Assembly (NCBI RefSeq): GCF_025961315.1 | Contig: NZ_JAOQNK010000001.1 | Span: 2,914,001-2,978,000, forward strand | From: Sphingobacterium kitahiroshimense | GTDB taxonomy: Bacteria; Bacteroidota; Bacteroidia; Sphingobacteriales; Sphingobacteriaceae | Direction: 5' to 3' | DNA length: 64,000 bases | In this document: one piece after another, positions 33,101-41,378 of the stretch | Layout: every line of letters begins with the position of its first letter | Position numbering within the stretch: the stretch's first letter is position 1 | Program-made: the position numbers and the translations under genes | The notes under the pieces: model-generated | Database searches by the model: none | Told to the model about the DNA's origin: nothing | What the model saw: the letters and a program-made list of their open reading frames with translations, nothing else

Positions 33101-33599
33101 AAAATCTGCCAAGTCAAACGACAGATTAGTAGACGAAGTACGCCTTTTCCTGAATAAAATTGACCAGAAAACAGAAAATAAATCGAGGATAATTGATAAA
33201 GCAAATGATTTTCAACTTGAAAAAACATTAGAAAACAAAACAATTTTATTAGCAGATGATGATATGCGAAATATCTTTGCGTTAACAAGTGCATTTGAAA
33301 GTTTAAATATTCATGTTGAAATTGCCAATAATGGTCAGGAAGCGCTTGATATTCTCAATTTAGAAAATAACATTGATCTGGTATTAATGGATATTATGAT
33401 GCCCGTTATGGATGGATATGAAGCCATTGCCAATATCCGTAAAAATAAAAAGTATCAGGAGTTACCCATCATTGCCATAACAGCAAAAGCGATGAAAGGT
33501 GATAAAGAAAAAGCTATCGAAGCGGGTGCCAATGACTATGTCAGTAAGCCTATTGATATTGACAAATTAATTTCATTGATCCGTGTTTGGGTTAGTTAA
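30159..33599 (+). CDS. Hybrid sensor histidine kinase with three receiver domains
   Basis: An 1146-residue inner-membrane signalling protein. Two membrane helices (about residues 10-30 and 177-200) bracket a periplasmic helical sensor domain of CHASE3-like character. Then follow a GAF-like domain (about 240-380), a long Glu/Gln-rich coiled coil (about 385-480), HisKA with His493 in MSHELRTPLNS, HATPase (GTGLGLSI), and three receiver domains with phospho-acceptors Asp805, Asp930 and Asp1078. The second receiver is the least canonical. It heads a four-gene block with CheR, CheB and a second hybrid kinase. The stimulus and output are unknown; there is no DNA-binding domain. Confidence 0.92.
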   Translation: MKKLRFQQQLIIGIIFSFLIILSASLLFFIQLDKSTAHEQDLIQKAEAKFDLIDNIKNSVARVNDAKLKFYTEKNASVFAPYAGEITVVLETIKNLSKKDSYYTFDANKLNNLKNTILDFYDFERAISLSKENKFKALNVNNKRADIQNQISIISKDLIDKRKELIKKSTDRLENIRYLTYFLVFVGLAIMIYIFIIVLNVFKTLKKSIIDEKKSNTALLKLTSKVEQDNSILNNINTLDHNLRGDFNEKQIATIGLDNICKTTSSLAGTVYVKKENSTLFSLLANKGIPLDVPIKTFISEGDGILSDVINNQKLTIIRDVNANKYQIASSLIDQFETNLYLIPIVYEEQSIGIIELVCPKDKKNENENIEYLHRVSKILAVSLKVAQAHSKMAELYEELQQQTEELEAQQEELRTTNEELSYKTNLLEASEEELRVQQEELVQTNNELDEKAKLLQEQNNELEKAKDNIALKIKEVESASNYKSEFMANMSHELRTPLNSILILAKLLQDNKLDNLTSEQIKYASVIHNAGTDLLHLINDLLDLAKIESGKVELAQENIDNKDLIDYILNFFKNTAEDKGINFKIALSPDVPTHFYSDEYRIQQILKNLLSNAFKFTNPNGNVTLHIDINKGDELTFKVIDSGIGIAADKQKLIFEAFRQEDGSTSRKYGGTGLGLSICRETAKLLGGRITLSSEIGVGSTFIFTLPLRTAPGTIQTLKSNEEHTEKIIPSTETDDSILLPENKDIIRNPDDLNTLLIIEDDLIFAEILKDYAEAYHYRVILAHDGEEGLEKAMALRPKAIILDIMLPKIDGWNVLKVLKANRETSSIPVHMMSAGTYLDNEPINAGAIGFMAKPVSEKTLQNTFEKIQSMLSNVMKRVLLIEDQKVQSDFIKHGLKDEKLTVDQAYDANKALELLKNKANNYDCIILDLNLPDKSGLELLDEIKSLETYNETPIIINTAMELTSEQTTRILKHSQAMVLKSAKSNDRLVDEVRLFLNKIDQKTENKSRIIDKANDFQLEKTLENKTILLADDDMRNIFALTSAFESLNIHVEIANNGQEALDILNLENNIDLVLMDIMMPVMDGYEAIANIRKNKKYQELPIIAITAKAMKGDKEKAIEAGANDYVSKPIDIDKLISLIRVWVS

Positions 33600-33611
33600 A
33601 TAGAATTAGAT

Positions 33612-34421
33612 ATGTTAGACTATTCCGAATTAGACGACGTTATAGAAATCATAAAAAATTTCCATGGATTAGATATCTCTGGATATTCAAAAGCATCTTT
33701 AAAAAGACGAGTTACCCGCATCATGGATATTAATAAACTGGATGTCGTTGGTCTTAAATCAAATCTGATCAATCAGGAAGGTTTTATACATTATTTCATC
33801 CCAGAAATGACGGTAAATGTTACAGAGATGTTTCGGGACCCCGACTTTTATTCATCTGTAACCACAAAACTGTTCCCCTATCTGGAAACTTATCCACATA
33901 TAAAAATATGGAGTGCTGGCTGTTCTACAGGCGAAGAAGTTTATTCCCTAGCTATCTTACTAAAAGAAGCTAATTTACTCAACAGATCGTTTATATATGG
34001 TACTGATATTAATTCGCAGGTTATAGAAAAAGCAAAAAAAGGTATTTACACCTTAACAAAGCTTAAGGAGTATTCCGAAAATTATATTAAAACAAAAACT
34101 GAACATTCTTTATCCGAGTATTATACCGCGATGTATGATGCGGCCACCATTCAGAATGATCTAAAAAAAAATATACTATTTTCTATTCACAATTTAATTT
34201 CTGATGGTGTTTTTAATGAATTTCAATTAATTACATGTAGAAATGTATTAATCTACTTTGATCTTAAATTACAAGAAAAAGTTCTTGATCTTTTTTATGA
34301 TTCTTTGTGCAAATTAGGATTTCTATGCTTAGGATCAAAAGAATCCCTAATCAACTATAAGCACGCAAACCGATTCAAGTTAATTGATAAAAAAAACAAT
34401 ATCTATCAAAAAATAGCGTAA
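33612..34421 (+). CDS. CheR-type protein-glutamate methyltransferase
   Basis: A 269-residue SAM-dependent methyltransferase. The N-terminal CheR helical domain has SGYSKASLKRRVTR and the TVNVTEMFRDP motif; the SAM-binding motif IWSAGCSTGEEVYSLA is at about residues 97-112, with the acidic GTDINSQVIEKA and the late ITCRNVLIYFD block. Classical CheR methylates glutamates of chemoreceptors. No chemoreceptor, CheA or CheW is in the window, so a target in a coiled coil of the neighbouring hybrid kinases is an inference. The gene starts 12 bases after the kinase gene. Confidence 0.9.
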   Translation: MLDYSELDDVIEIIKNFHGLDISGYSKASLKRRVTRIMDINKLDVVGLKSNLINQEGFIHYFIPEMTVNVTEMFRDPDFYSSVTTKLFPYLETYPHIKIWSAGCSTGEEVYSLAILLKEANLLNRSFIYGTDINSQVIEKAKKGIYTLTKLKEYSENYIKTKTEHSLSEYYTAMYDAATIQNDLKKNILFSIHNLISDGVFNEFQLITCRNVLIYFDLKLQEKVLDLFYDSLCKLGFLCLGSKESLINYKHANRFKLIDKKNNIYQKIA

Positions 34422-34550
34422 GAAATATCATATGGAATAAGCTATTTCGTAAGCGGGCGAGATCCAGTACATAACAAAGATTTCATTAACGCTATAAACG
34501 AGCTTAATAATAACACTAAAACGAACACGCATTAAAAAAATTAGCCGTAT

Positions 34551-35126
34551 ATGAATAAGGGCAATAAAATATTACTGTTGGGAGGATCTGCCGGAGGTTT
34601 TGGTGTGATTTTAAATCTATTAAAATCAATACCGAAGAACTTTCAGATTCCAATACTTGTAATCGTTCATCGTAACCCAAAATTTGAATCTAATTTTGAG
34701 CAAGTTTTAAAAAAAAACTATGCCCTACAAATTAAATCGGCTGAAGATAAAGAACAGATTCAAGGAGGAAAGGTTTATTTTGCGCCCCCTGGTTACCATT
34801 TATTGATAGAACCTGATTTCAAACTTGCATTAGATAATTCAGAACCCGTCCAATTTTCAAGGCCTTCGATTGATGTCACATTTGAATCAGCATCCGAAGT
34901 TTATAAAGAGAACTGTATCGCAATTTTGTTTTCGGGAGCGAATCAAGATGGTGCAAAAGGCTTATTAGCAATTAAAAATAGGGGCGGAATATGTATAGTA
35001 CAACATCCAGATTCTGCAGAAGTTCCTACAATGCCTCAAGCCGCTATCGATTTACATGCTCAACATCATATTTATACAACAGAAGAAATTGTAAAGTACA
35101 TTGATCATTTAAATGGACTAGTATAA
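34551..35126 (+). CDS. CheB-type methylesterase, no receiver domain
   Basis: A 191-residue protein consisting of the CheB catalytic domain only. The catalytic Ser13 is in GGSAGGFG, the His in VIVHRNPKFES, and the Asp in FSGANQDGAKGL; FAPPGYHLLIE and TMPQAAID are also diagnostic. It would remove methyl groups added by the CheR upstream. The usual regulatory receiver domain is missing, so control may come from the receiver domains of the flanking hybrid kinases. The stop codon overlaps the start of the next gene by one base. Confidence 0.9.
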   Translation: MNKGNKILLLGGSAGGFGVILNLLKSIPKNFQIPILVIVHRNPKFESNFEQVLKKNYALQIKSAEDKEQIQGGKVYFAPPGYHLLIEPDFKLALDNSEPVQFSRPSIDVTFESASEVYKENCIAILFSGANQDGAKGLLAIKNRGGICIVQHPDSAEVPTMPQAAIDLHAQHHIYTTEEIVKYIDHLNGLV

Positions 35127-36730
35127 TGAAGAATATAAACTTATTAATAGTTGATGATAAAATTGAAAATCTCATTAGCCTTACAGCATTATTAAATGAT
35201 ATTGTAGGTATCAATATTATCAGTAGTCAAGATCCTAATGAAGCACTTCGTATCTGCTATAAACAAAACATTGATATTGCATTGGTTGATGTACAAATGC
35301 CAGACATTAATGGGTTCGAATTTGTGGAGCTTATCAAGCATAATCCGAAAACCAGCCACATTATTGCCATCATGGTTACGGCTATATCTAAAGAGGAAAA
35401 ATATCTCATTCAAGGATTGAACAGTGGGGCTGTCGACTACCTTTATAAACCGCTAAGTCCTGAAATCACCATTGCTAAAGTAAAATCCTTTATTCAGCAG
35501 GTGCAAACTCAAAACGAGATTAAAGAAAAAAATCAGGCTTTAGAGAACTCCAAAGAAGAACTTATACGAGCAAAGGAAGAGGCAGAATTAGCCCGAAAAT
35601 CCAAAGAAACTTTTCTAGCAAATATGAGTCATGAAATTAGAACACCAATCAATGGTGTGATGGGGATCGCTCAAATGTTAAAAAACTCACCGCTTTCACT
35701 TGAACAACAAGATTGGGTCAATAAGTTAAATAGTGCATCGCTCAATTTACTTAATATCGTAAATGATATTTTAGATCTTTCCAAATTTGATTCCGGAATG
35801 ATGAAACTAGAAATTGAACCCACCTCCGTACATGATATAACAGACGACCTCAAAAATCTATTTGTACATAAAGCGATTCATCAAGGTCTAAATTTTTCTA
35901 TTTATATCGATGAAAAAATAGATAGTTTTTTCTTAGCAGATCCATTGCGATTAAAACAAATTCTCACCAATTTCATATCAAATAGTTTCAAATTTACTGC
36001 AGAAGGCAGTATCACTTTAAATATCAATTTAATTGATAGCAATGTTTCAAAACTTCACCTACAATTTCAAGTTACCGACACTGGAATAGGTATACCGGAA
36101 CATTCTTTGGAGAAAATCTTTTTTGCATTCGAACAGGGTGAGGATGGAATCACGAAAAAATTTGGAGGAACAGGTCTTGGTTTAGCAATTGTGAAAAAAC
36201 TCTCCATATTGTTAGGAGGAAAAGTTACTGCTGTTAGTACTTATGGAAAAGGGAGTAAATTTACATTTGACTGCTGGTTTGACAGAACAAATGCAGTCAC
36301 AAAGTCTAAACCTGAAAAAATACTATACTCAGAACTCAAAAGTTTCGATAATTTAAAAATTCTAGTGGCAGAAGACAATGAATTGAATAGTTTCATGCTT
36401 GCTAATATCCTCAGAACTTGGAACTGTGAAATTAAAACTGCGAATAATGGTAAAGCCGCACTTGAAAAGGTAGAAAGTGAAGATTTTGACATTATTTTCA
36501 TGGATTCACATATGCCTATTATGAGCGGTTTTGAGACTATCCGTAGAATCAGACAGCATGATAATCCAGCAATTTCGAATATTCTCATCATATCGATATC
36601 CGCATCTGTGCTTGAGGCAGAACAACAGGAAGCTCTTGATGCTGGAGCGAACAATGTGATTGGAAAACCTTTCGATCCAAACCACCTACATGAAATGATA
36701 GAAAAAATGTTACGCAAAAAATACAATTAA
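35126..36730 (+). CDS. Cytoplasmic hybrid kinase: receiver-HisKA-HATPase-receiver
   Basis: A 534-residue soluble signalling protein. The order is receiver (acceptor Asp55 in LVDVQMPD), a coiled-coil linker (about residues 130-165), HisKA with His169 in MSHEIRTPING, HATPase (GTGLGLAIVKKL) and a C-terminal receiver (Asp460 in FMDSHMPIMSG). It lacks membrane segments, so the input is likely phosphotransfer from the membrane hybrid kinase upstream. One-base overlap with the CheB-like gene indicates coupled translation. The final effector is not obvious. Confidence 0.92.
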   Translation: MKNINLLIVDDKIENLISLTALLNDIVGINIISSQDPNEALRICYKQNIDIALVDVQMPDINGFEFVELIKHNPKTSHIIAIMVTAISKEEKYLIQGLNSGAVDYLYKPLSPEITIAKVKSFIQQVQTQNEIKEKNQALENSKEELIRAKEEAELARKSKETFLANMSHEIRTPINGVMGIAQMLKNSPLSLEQQDWVNKLNSASLNLLNIVNDILDLSKFDSGMMKLEIEPTSVHDITDDLKNLFVHKAIHQGLNFSIYIDEKIDSFFLADPLRLKQILTNFISNSFKFTAEGSITLNINLIDSNVSKLHLQFQVTDTGIGIPEHSLEKIFFAFEQGEDGITKKFGGTGLGLAIVKKLSILLGGKVTAVSTYGKGSKFTFDCWFDRTNAVTKSKPEKILYSELKSFDNLKILVAEDNELNSFMLANILRTWNCEIKTANNGKAALEKVESEDFDIIFMDSHMPIMSGFETIRRIRQHDNPAISNILIISISASVLEAEQQEALDAGANNVIGKPFDPNHLHEMIEKMLRKKYN

Positions 36731-36773
36731 AAGCAATATTTTCCTTATTTTTAGTAAAAATATAATTAACATA

Positions 36774-37310
36774 ATGAAAAAATTATTTGTTTTACCAGTT
36801 ATTGCCTTAGCAGTAGCCTTTGCTTCTTGCGGTGGCGATTCAACGAAAAAAGAAACCAGTTCAACAACTGAACAAACAACTCCAGAGGTTGCTGAAACAG
36901 AAACAGAAAAAATCCCTGGAATTGAGAATGTAGAGCTTTCTAATACATTAGCTTTAGAAGGTAATGATGCAATGAAATATGATAAAAACCTATTCCGCGT
37001 AAAAGCTGGAGAGAGCGTTGAGTTAAATTTTAAGAATGCTGGTACTATGCCTAAAGAATCTATGGGGCATAATGTTGTCATTTTAAAACCAGGAACTGAC
37101 CTAGCGACTTTTGGCGCTGAAGCAGCTGGTGCTCAAGCAGATGAATATGTACCTAAATCAGCACTTTCTTCTGTAATTGCACATACAAAATTATTAGGTC
37201 CAGGTGAAACAGATAAAATCACCTTCACGTTAGAAAAAGGAACTTATGATTTCATCTGTAGCTTTCCAGGACATTACGGTGTAATGCAAGGAAAGATTGT
37301 TGCAGAATAA
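36774..37310 (+). CDS. Azurin-like copper lipoprotein
   Basis: A 178-residue type 1 blue copper protein for electron transfer outside the cytoplasm. The lipobox is AFASC with Cys19 as the lipidation site, followed by a Ser/Thr/Glu linker (about residues 22-50). The copper ligands can be placed as His99 (GHNVVIL), Cys162, His167 and Met171; the C-x4-H-x3-M spacing equals Cys112/His117/Met121 of azurin. Serine and threonine at lipoprotein positions +1 to +5 are Gly-Gly-Asp here, an acidic motif consistent with surface or outer-membrane sorting in Bacteroidota, though not decisive. It may feed a cytochrome peroxidase or oxidase, not encoded nearby. Confidence 0.92.
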   Translation: MKKLFVLPVIALAVAFASCGGDSTKKETSSTTEQTTPEVAETETEKIPGIENVELSNTLALEGNDAMKYDKNLFRVKAGESVELNFKNAGTMPKESMGHNVVILKPGTDLATFGAEAAGAQADEYVPKSALSSVIAHTKLLGPGETDKITFTLEKGTYDFICSFPGHYGVMQGKIVAE

Positions 37311-37331
37311 TCATTCAGAAATATTTCAATG

Positions 37332-37362
37332 AGGCATTCCTTAAATAGGGATGCCTTTTTTT
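37332..37362 (+). terminator. Terminator after the azurin gene
   Basis: AGGCATTCC and GGGATGCCT pair with one mismatch-prone position around a 7-base loop, followed by seven T. Confidence 0.75.
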
Positions 37363-37441
37363 ATGACATTATAACGAGACTACTATTTCAAATTTATACA
37401 CGTTTTTAACAAAATAGATTTCCTATAATGTTAATTATGAC

Positions 37442-37449
37442 TAAATTTG
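37442..37449 (+). promoter_or_regulatory. Candidate -7 box of the first lpd gene
   Basis: TAAATTTG, 23 bases before the start codon at 37473. The -33 region shows only TTT. Confidence 0.45.
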
Positions 37450-37472
37450 CTCAAACATTTAAAACGTAATAG

Positions 37473-38879
37473 ATGCAATACGACGTAATAGTAATTGGAA
37501 GTGGACCAGGCGGATATGTAGCAGCAATCCGTTGTGCACAATTAGGGTTAAAAACTGCTGTAATTGAGAAGTATAACACTTTTGGAGGAACTTGTTTAAA
37601 TGTAGGTTGTATTCCTTCAAAGGCTTTATTAGATTCATCTGAGCATTACCACAATGCTGCACATTCTTTCGAAGCACATGGTATTAGCTTAAGCAATTTA
37701 AAAGTTGATATTAAGAAGATGATTGCTCGTAAAGACGATGTTATCAATCAAAATACTGCAGGTATCACATACCTATTCAAAAAGAACAAAGTTGAAAGTT
37801 TCCAAGGAATTGGTTCATTTGTAGATAAGAACACCATTAAAATCACAAAAGATGATGGTACTTCTGAGCAAATTACAGGTAAAAATGTAATTATTGCTAC
37901 AGGTTCGAAACCTACTTATTTACCATTCTTACCTGTTGATAAAAAAAGAATTATTACTTCGACAGAAGCTTTAAATTTAACAGAAATTCCTAAACACTTA
38001 ATCGTAATCGGTGGTGGTGTTATTGGCCTTGAGTTGGGTTCTGTTTACGCTCGTCTTGGTTCTAAAGTATCTGTTGTAGAATTTGCAAAATCAATCATCG
38101 GAACTATGGATGGTGGTTTAGGTAAAGAATTACAACGCGTTTTGAAAAAATCAGTTGGTATGGAGTTCTATACTGGCCACAAAGTAACAGGAGCAACTTC
38201 AAAAGGTAAAACTGTAACTGTGACGGCTGAAAACCCTAAAGGTGAAATCATCTCATTAGAAGGTGATTACTGTATCGTAGCTGTAGGACGTACTGCTTAT
38301 ACGGATAATTTAGGTTTAGAAAATATCGGCATCACTGTTGAAGAAAGAGGTAAAAAAATCACAGTGAACGATCATTTAGAAACAATCGTTCCAGGTGTAT
38401 ACGCAATTGGAGACGTTGTCAAAGGTGCTATGCTAGCGCACAAAGCAGAAGATGAAGGTATCTTCGTAGCAGAAAGCATTGTTGGTCAAAAACCACATAT
38501 CGATTATAATTTAATTCCTGGTGTTGTTTACACATGGCCTGAAGTTGCCTCTGTAGGTAAAACAGAAGAGCAATTAAAAGAAGCTGGTGTTAAATACAAG
38601 ACGGGTTCATTCTCATTCAAAGCTTCTGGTCGTGCCAAAGCTTCGATGGATACGGATGGTTTTGTAAAAATATTAGCTGATGCTGAAACTGATGAAGTTA
38701 TTGGCGTACATATGATTGGACCAAGAGCTGCTGATATGATTGCAGAAGCAGTCGTAGCGATGGAATATCGCGCATCAGCAGAAGATATCGGTCGCATTTG
38801 CCATGCACACCCGACATATACGGAAGCAATAAAAGAAGCTGCGTTAGCCGCAACTTCGAATAGAGCAATTCACGCTTAA
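37473..38879 (+). CDS. lpdA: Dihydrolipoyl dehydrogenase (first paralogue)
   Basis: A 468-residue FAD enzyme (E3) that reoxidises dihydrolipoamide in 2-oxo-acid dehydrogenase complexes. FAD-binding GSGPGGYVAA is at the N-terminus; the redox disulfide is in GGTCLNVGCIPSK (about Cys45 and Cys50); the NAD site is GGGVIGLELGSVYARLG; and the catalytic His-Glu is in HAHPTYTEAIKEA. The gene stands alone with its own terminator; neither E1 nor E2 is nearby. A second, diverged E3 is 2.4 kb downstream, so the two probably serve different complexes (for example 2-oxoglutarate versus pyruvate or branched-chain), which cannot be assigned from sequence alone. Confidence 0.94.
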   Translation: MQYDVIVIGSGPGGYVAAIRCAQLGLKTAVIEKYNTFGGTCLNVGCIPSKALLDSSEHYHNAAHSFEAHGISLSNLKVDIKKMIARKDDVINQNTAGITYLFKKNKVESFQGIGSFVDKNTIKITKDDGTSEQITGKNVIIATGSKPTYLPFLPVDKKRIITSTEALNLTEIPKHLIVIGGGVIGLELGSVYARLGSKVSVVEFAKSIIGTMDGGLGKELQRVLKKSVGMEFYTGHKVTGATSKGKTVTVTAENPKGEIISLEGDYCIVAVGRTAYTDNLGLENIGITVEERGKKITVNDHLETIVPGVYAIGDVVKGAMLAHKAEDEGIFVAESIVGQKPHIDYNLIPGVVYTWPEVASVGKTEEQLKEAGVKYKTGSFSFKASGRAKASMDTDGFVKILADAETDEVIGVHMIGPRAADMIAEAVVAMEYRASAEDIGRICHAHPTYTEAIKEAALAATSNRAIHA

Positions 38880-38885
38880 AATACT

Positions 38886-38920
38886 AAAAAGGGGAAAATA
38901 AAATTTTCCCCTTTCTTTTT
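38886..38920 (+). terminator. Terminator after lpdA
   Basis: AAAGGGGAAAAT and ATTTTCCCCTTT pair around a very small loop, followed by a T-rich tail. Confidence 0.8.
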
Positions 38921-38945
38921 CAACAAACCAAGCCCAAAATAAAAC

Positions 38946-39350
38946 ATGAATTTCTATACAAGAAAATGGGTAAAACCAGAAGACTTAAACCCTAACGGTT
39001 CACTATTTGGGGGGACCCTATTGAGATGGATTGATGAAGAGGCCGTTATCTATGCAATTGTGCAATTGGCAAATTCACATGTAGTAACGAAGTATATTTC
39101 TGAAATCAATTTCGTCAGTTCGGCTCAACAAGGTGATATTATAGAATTAGGAATAGAAGCAACTAATTTTGGTACAACATCCATCACGATGAGATGTGAG
39201 GTTCGCAACAAAATTACGAGAAAAACAATTCTATCCATCGACAAATTAGTTTTTGTCAACCTTAATAAAGAAGGCACACCAACACCGCACGGACGCACCG
39301 AAATTACTTATGCTTATGTAGGTATTGATAAAATAAAAAAGGATGAATAA
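38946..39350 (+). CDS. Acyl-CoA thioesterase, short hotdog type
   Basis: A 134-residue hotdog thioesterase. The catalytic segment LNPNGSLFGGTLLRWIDEEAVIYA (about residues 14-37) keeps the Asn and Asp/Glu of the YciA group, and HVVTKYISEINFVSSAQQGD matches the second beta-strand region. It is shorter than the paralogue at 3493, lacking the C-terminal extension. The substrate chain length is unknown. The terminator hairpin overlaps its last codons. Confidence 0.85.
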   Translation: MNFYTRKWVKPEDLNPNGSLFGGTLLRWIDEEAVIYAIVQLANSHVVTKYISEINFVSSAQQGDIIELGIEATNFGTTSITMRCEVRNKITRKTILSIDKLVFVNLNKEGTPTPHGRTEITYAYVGIDKIKKDE

Positions 39351-39366
39351 ATCATCCTTTTTTATT
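39337..39366. terminator. Terminator overlapping the thioesterase stop
   Basis: AAAAAGGATGA and TCATCCTTTTT pair around ATAA; the stem includes the stop codon region and also faces the convergent DUF3817 gene. Confidence 0.78.
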
Positions 39367-39368
39367 TT

Positions 39369-39662
39369 CTATTTCTTTTGTCCATTAATAATCTTCTTCA
39401 CATCCAATTCTACCCAGAAACCTACAATAGGAATTAGAGATAAGACAAAATAAGTCAATGGTCTTTTCCAGTTCCATTTATATTCTACTGTGCACATGAT
39501 CAACATGATGACAAATATGACGACAAAAAAGCCATGAATCGAGCCTGCAATTCTCACCGCTTCGGGCGTTTCAAAAAAATATTTCATCGGCATAGCAAAG
39601 AAAAACAAACAAATGGTTGAAACAGCTTCCCAAAGTGCTATTTGTCTAAAAATACGGAGCAT
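39369..39662 (-). CDS. DUF3817 membrane protein
   Basis: A 97-residue inner-membrane protein with three likely helices (about residues 8-28, 40-60 and 70-88). Sequence features such as FRQIALWEAVSTICLFFFAMPMKY and the central GSIHGFFVVIF match DUF3817 (YdzA-like). Function unknown. It is convergent with the thioesterase, with only 18 bases between the stops. It is monocistronic as far as can be seen. Confidence 0.85.
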   Translation of the reverse strand: MLRIFRQIALWEAVSTICLFFFAMPMKYFFETPEAVRIAGSIHGFFVVIFVIMLIMCTVEYKWNWKRPLTYFVLSLIPIVGFWVELDVKKIINGQKK

Positions 39663-39915
39663 AAAAACTTGATTTAAAAATAAGTAATCCCAAAAATAGA
39701 ATTATTTAGTGAGATGGATATTTTTTCTGAATGCTTTGACCTTCCTTTGACATATTAATCTTTAAAATGACGTGCGCTTATTAAAATCTGCCAATATAAT
39801 GTCGCTCAATTTTATAACATTCAGAAAAAATGCGTACTTTTGAATAAGCTTTGCTATTCTGAATCTCAAGAAATTCAGAAATAGATTGAGCATTCAACTA
39901 CACAATAATTATTTT

Positions 39916-41304
39916 ATGAATTACGACATCATTGTAATTGGTAGTGGTCCTGGTGGATATGTTGCTGCCATTAGAGCCTCACAATTAGGTTTCAAAACTG
40001 CTATCATCGAGCGCGAATCTTTAGGAGGTATTTGTCTAAATTGGGGCTGTATCCCGACGAAAGCTCTATTAAAAAGTGCACAAGTTTTTGAATATTTAAA
40101 TCATGCTGCTGAATATGGTATTAATGTACAAGGTGGTGAGCCTGACTTTGATGCTATTGTAAAAAGAAGTCGTGGCGTAGCAGATGGAATGAGCAAGGGT
40201 ATTCAATTCTTAATGAAAAAGAATAAGATTGACGTCATTAATGGTACTGCAAAAATTAAAACCGGTGGTAAGATCGATGTTAAAGCTGCAGATGGTTCAT
40301 CAAAAGAATACACCGCGAAACATACTATTTTAGCTACTGGTGCAAGATCACGTGAATTACCAAATTTACCACAAGACGGTAAAAAGATCATCGGTTACAG
40401 ACAAGCATTAGTATTACCAAAACAACCAAAATCACTTGTGATTGTTGGATCTGGAGCTATTGGAATCGAATTTGCATATTTCTACAATGCAATTGGTACG
40501 AAAGTAACAGTAGTAGAATTCATGGACAGAATCGTTCCTGTTGAAGATGAAGAAATATCAAAACAATTAGAAAAAAGCTTAAAGAAACAAGGCATTAACA
40601 TTTTAACTTCATCTGAAGTACAATCTGTTGATACTTCAGGTACTTTAAGTAAAGTAAATATCAAGTCTGCTAAAGGCATGGAAGTTATCGAGGCTGAAGT
40701 TGTATTATCAGCAGTAGGTATCATGCCAAATATCGAAAACCTAGGTCTTGAAGAAGTTGGTGTAAAAACAGACCGTGGCCGTGTTGTGGTTGACGATTAT
40801 TATAAAACAAATATCGACGGCGTTTATGCTATCGGTGATATCGTAAAAGGACAAGCTCTTGCACACGTTGCTTCAGCAGAAGGAATTTTATGTATAGAAG
40901 CGATTAAAGGTCTTCATGTAGAACCAATTGACTATAACAACATCCCTGGATGTACCTATTGTTCTCCTGAAATTGCTTCAGTAGGTTATACTGAGAAAGC
41001 GGCAAAAGAAGCTGGTTACGAAGTTAAAGTGGGTAAATTTCCTTTTTCTGCTTCAGGTAAAGCATCTGCTTCCGGAGCAAAAGATGGTTTTGTAAAAGTT
41101 ATCTTTGATGCAAAATACGGTGAATTCTTAGGAGCTCATATGATCGGTGCAAATGTTACGGAATTGATTGCTGAAATTGTTGTAGCAAGAAAATTAGAAA
41201 CAACTGGTCATGAAATGATTAAAGCGATCCATCCTCACCCAACTATGAGTGAAGCTATTATGGAAGCTTGTGCCGATGCTTACGATGAAGTGATACACTT
41301 ATAA
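39916..41304 (+). CDS. lpdA: Dihydrolipoyl dehydrogenase (second paralogue)
   Basis: A 462-residue E3 flavoenzyme. The FAD motif GSGPGGYVAAIRASQLG is at residues 8-24, the redox disulfide in GGICLNWGCIPTK, the NAD site in GSGAIGIEFAYFY, and the His-Glu pair in IHPHPTMSEAIMEA. The GGICLNWGCIPTK form is the one most often seen in pyruvate/2-oxoglutarate complex E3 of Bacteroidota, but assignment to one complex is a guess. I chose the ATG at 39916 (MNYDIIVIGSG) because the upstream frame starts with TTG and adds ten residues outside the family. A candidate -7 box TACTTTTG is at 39835. Confidence 0.93.
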   Translation: MNYDIIVIGSGPGGYVAAIRASQLGFKTAIIERESLGGICLNWGCIPTKALLKSAQVFEYLNHAAEYGINVQGGEPDFDAIVKRSRGVADGMSKGIQFLMKKNKIDVINGTAKIKTGGKIDVKAADGSSKEYTAKHTILATGARSRELPNLPQDGKKIIGYRQALVLPKQPKSLVIVGSGAIGIEFAYFYNAIGTKVTVVEFMDRIVPVEDEEISKQLEKSLKKQGINILTSSEVQSVDTSGTLSKVNIKSAKGMEVIEAEVVLSAVGIMPNIENLGLEEVGVKTDRGRVVVDDYYKTNIDGVYAIGDIVKGQALAHVASAEGILCIEAIKGLHVEPIDYNNIPGCTYCSPEIASVGYTEKAAKEAGYEVKVGKFPFSASGKASASGAKDGFVKVIFDAKYGEFLGAHMIGANVTELIAEIVVARKLETTGHEMIKAIHPHPTMSEAIMEACADAYDEVIHL

Positions 41305-41315
41305 CGGTAACGGAC

Positions 41316-41368
41316 AACATAAAATAGAAAGGGCTTATCATAATGATAAGCCCTTTCTATTTTATGTT
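41316..41368. terminator. Very long bidirectional hairpin terminator
   Basis: A perfect 25-bp inverted repeat (41316-41340 and 41344-41368) with a 3-base loop lies between the second lpd gene and the convergent LacI-type gene. The core GGGCTTATCA plus flanking A/T runs make it a terminator in both directions. Confidence 0.85.
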
Positions 41369-41378
41369 AAAAGAATGA

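Noticed and set aside
39886..39915. TTG start for the second dihydrolipoyl dehydrogenase
   Set aside because: The ATG at 39916 starts exactly at the conserved FAD-binding strand.
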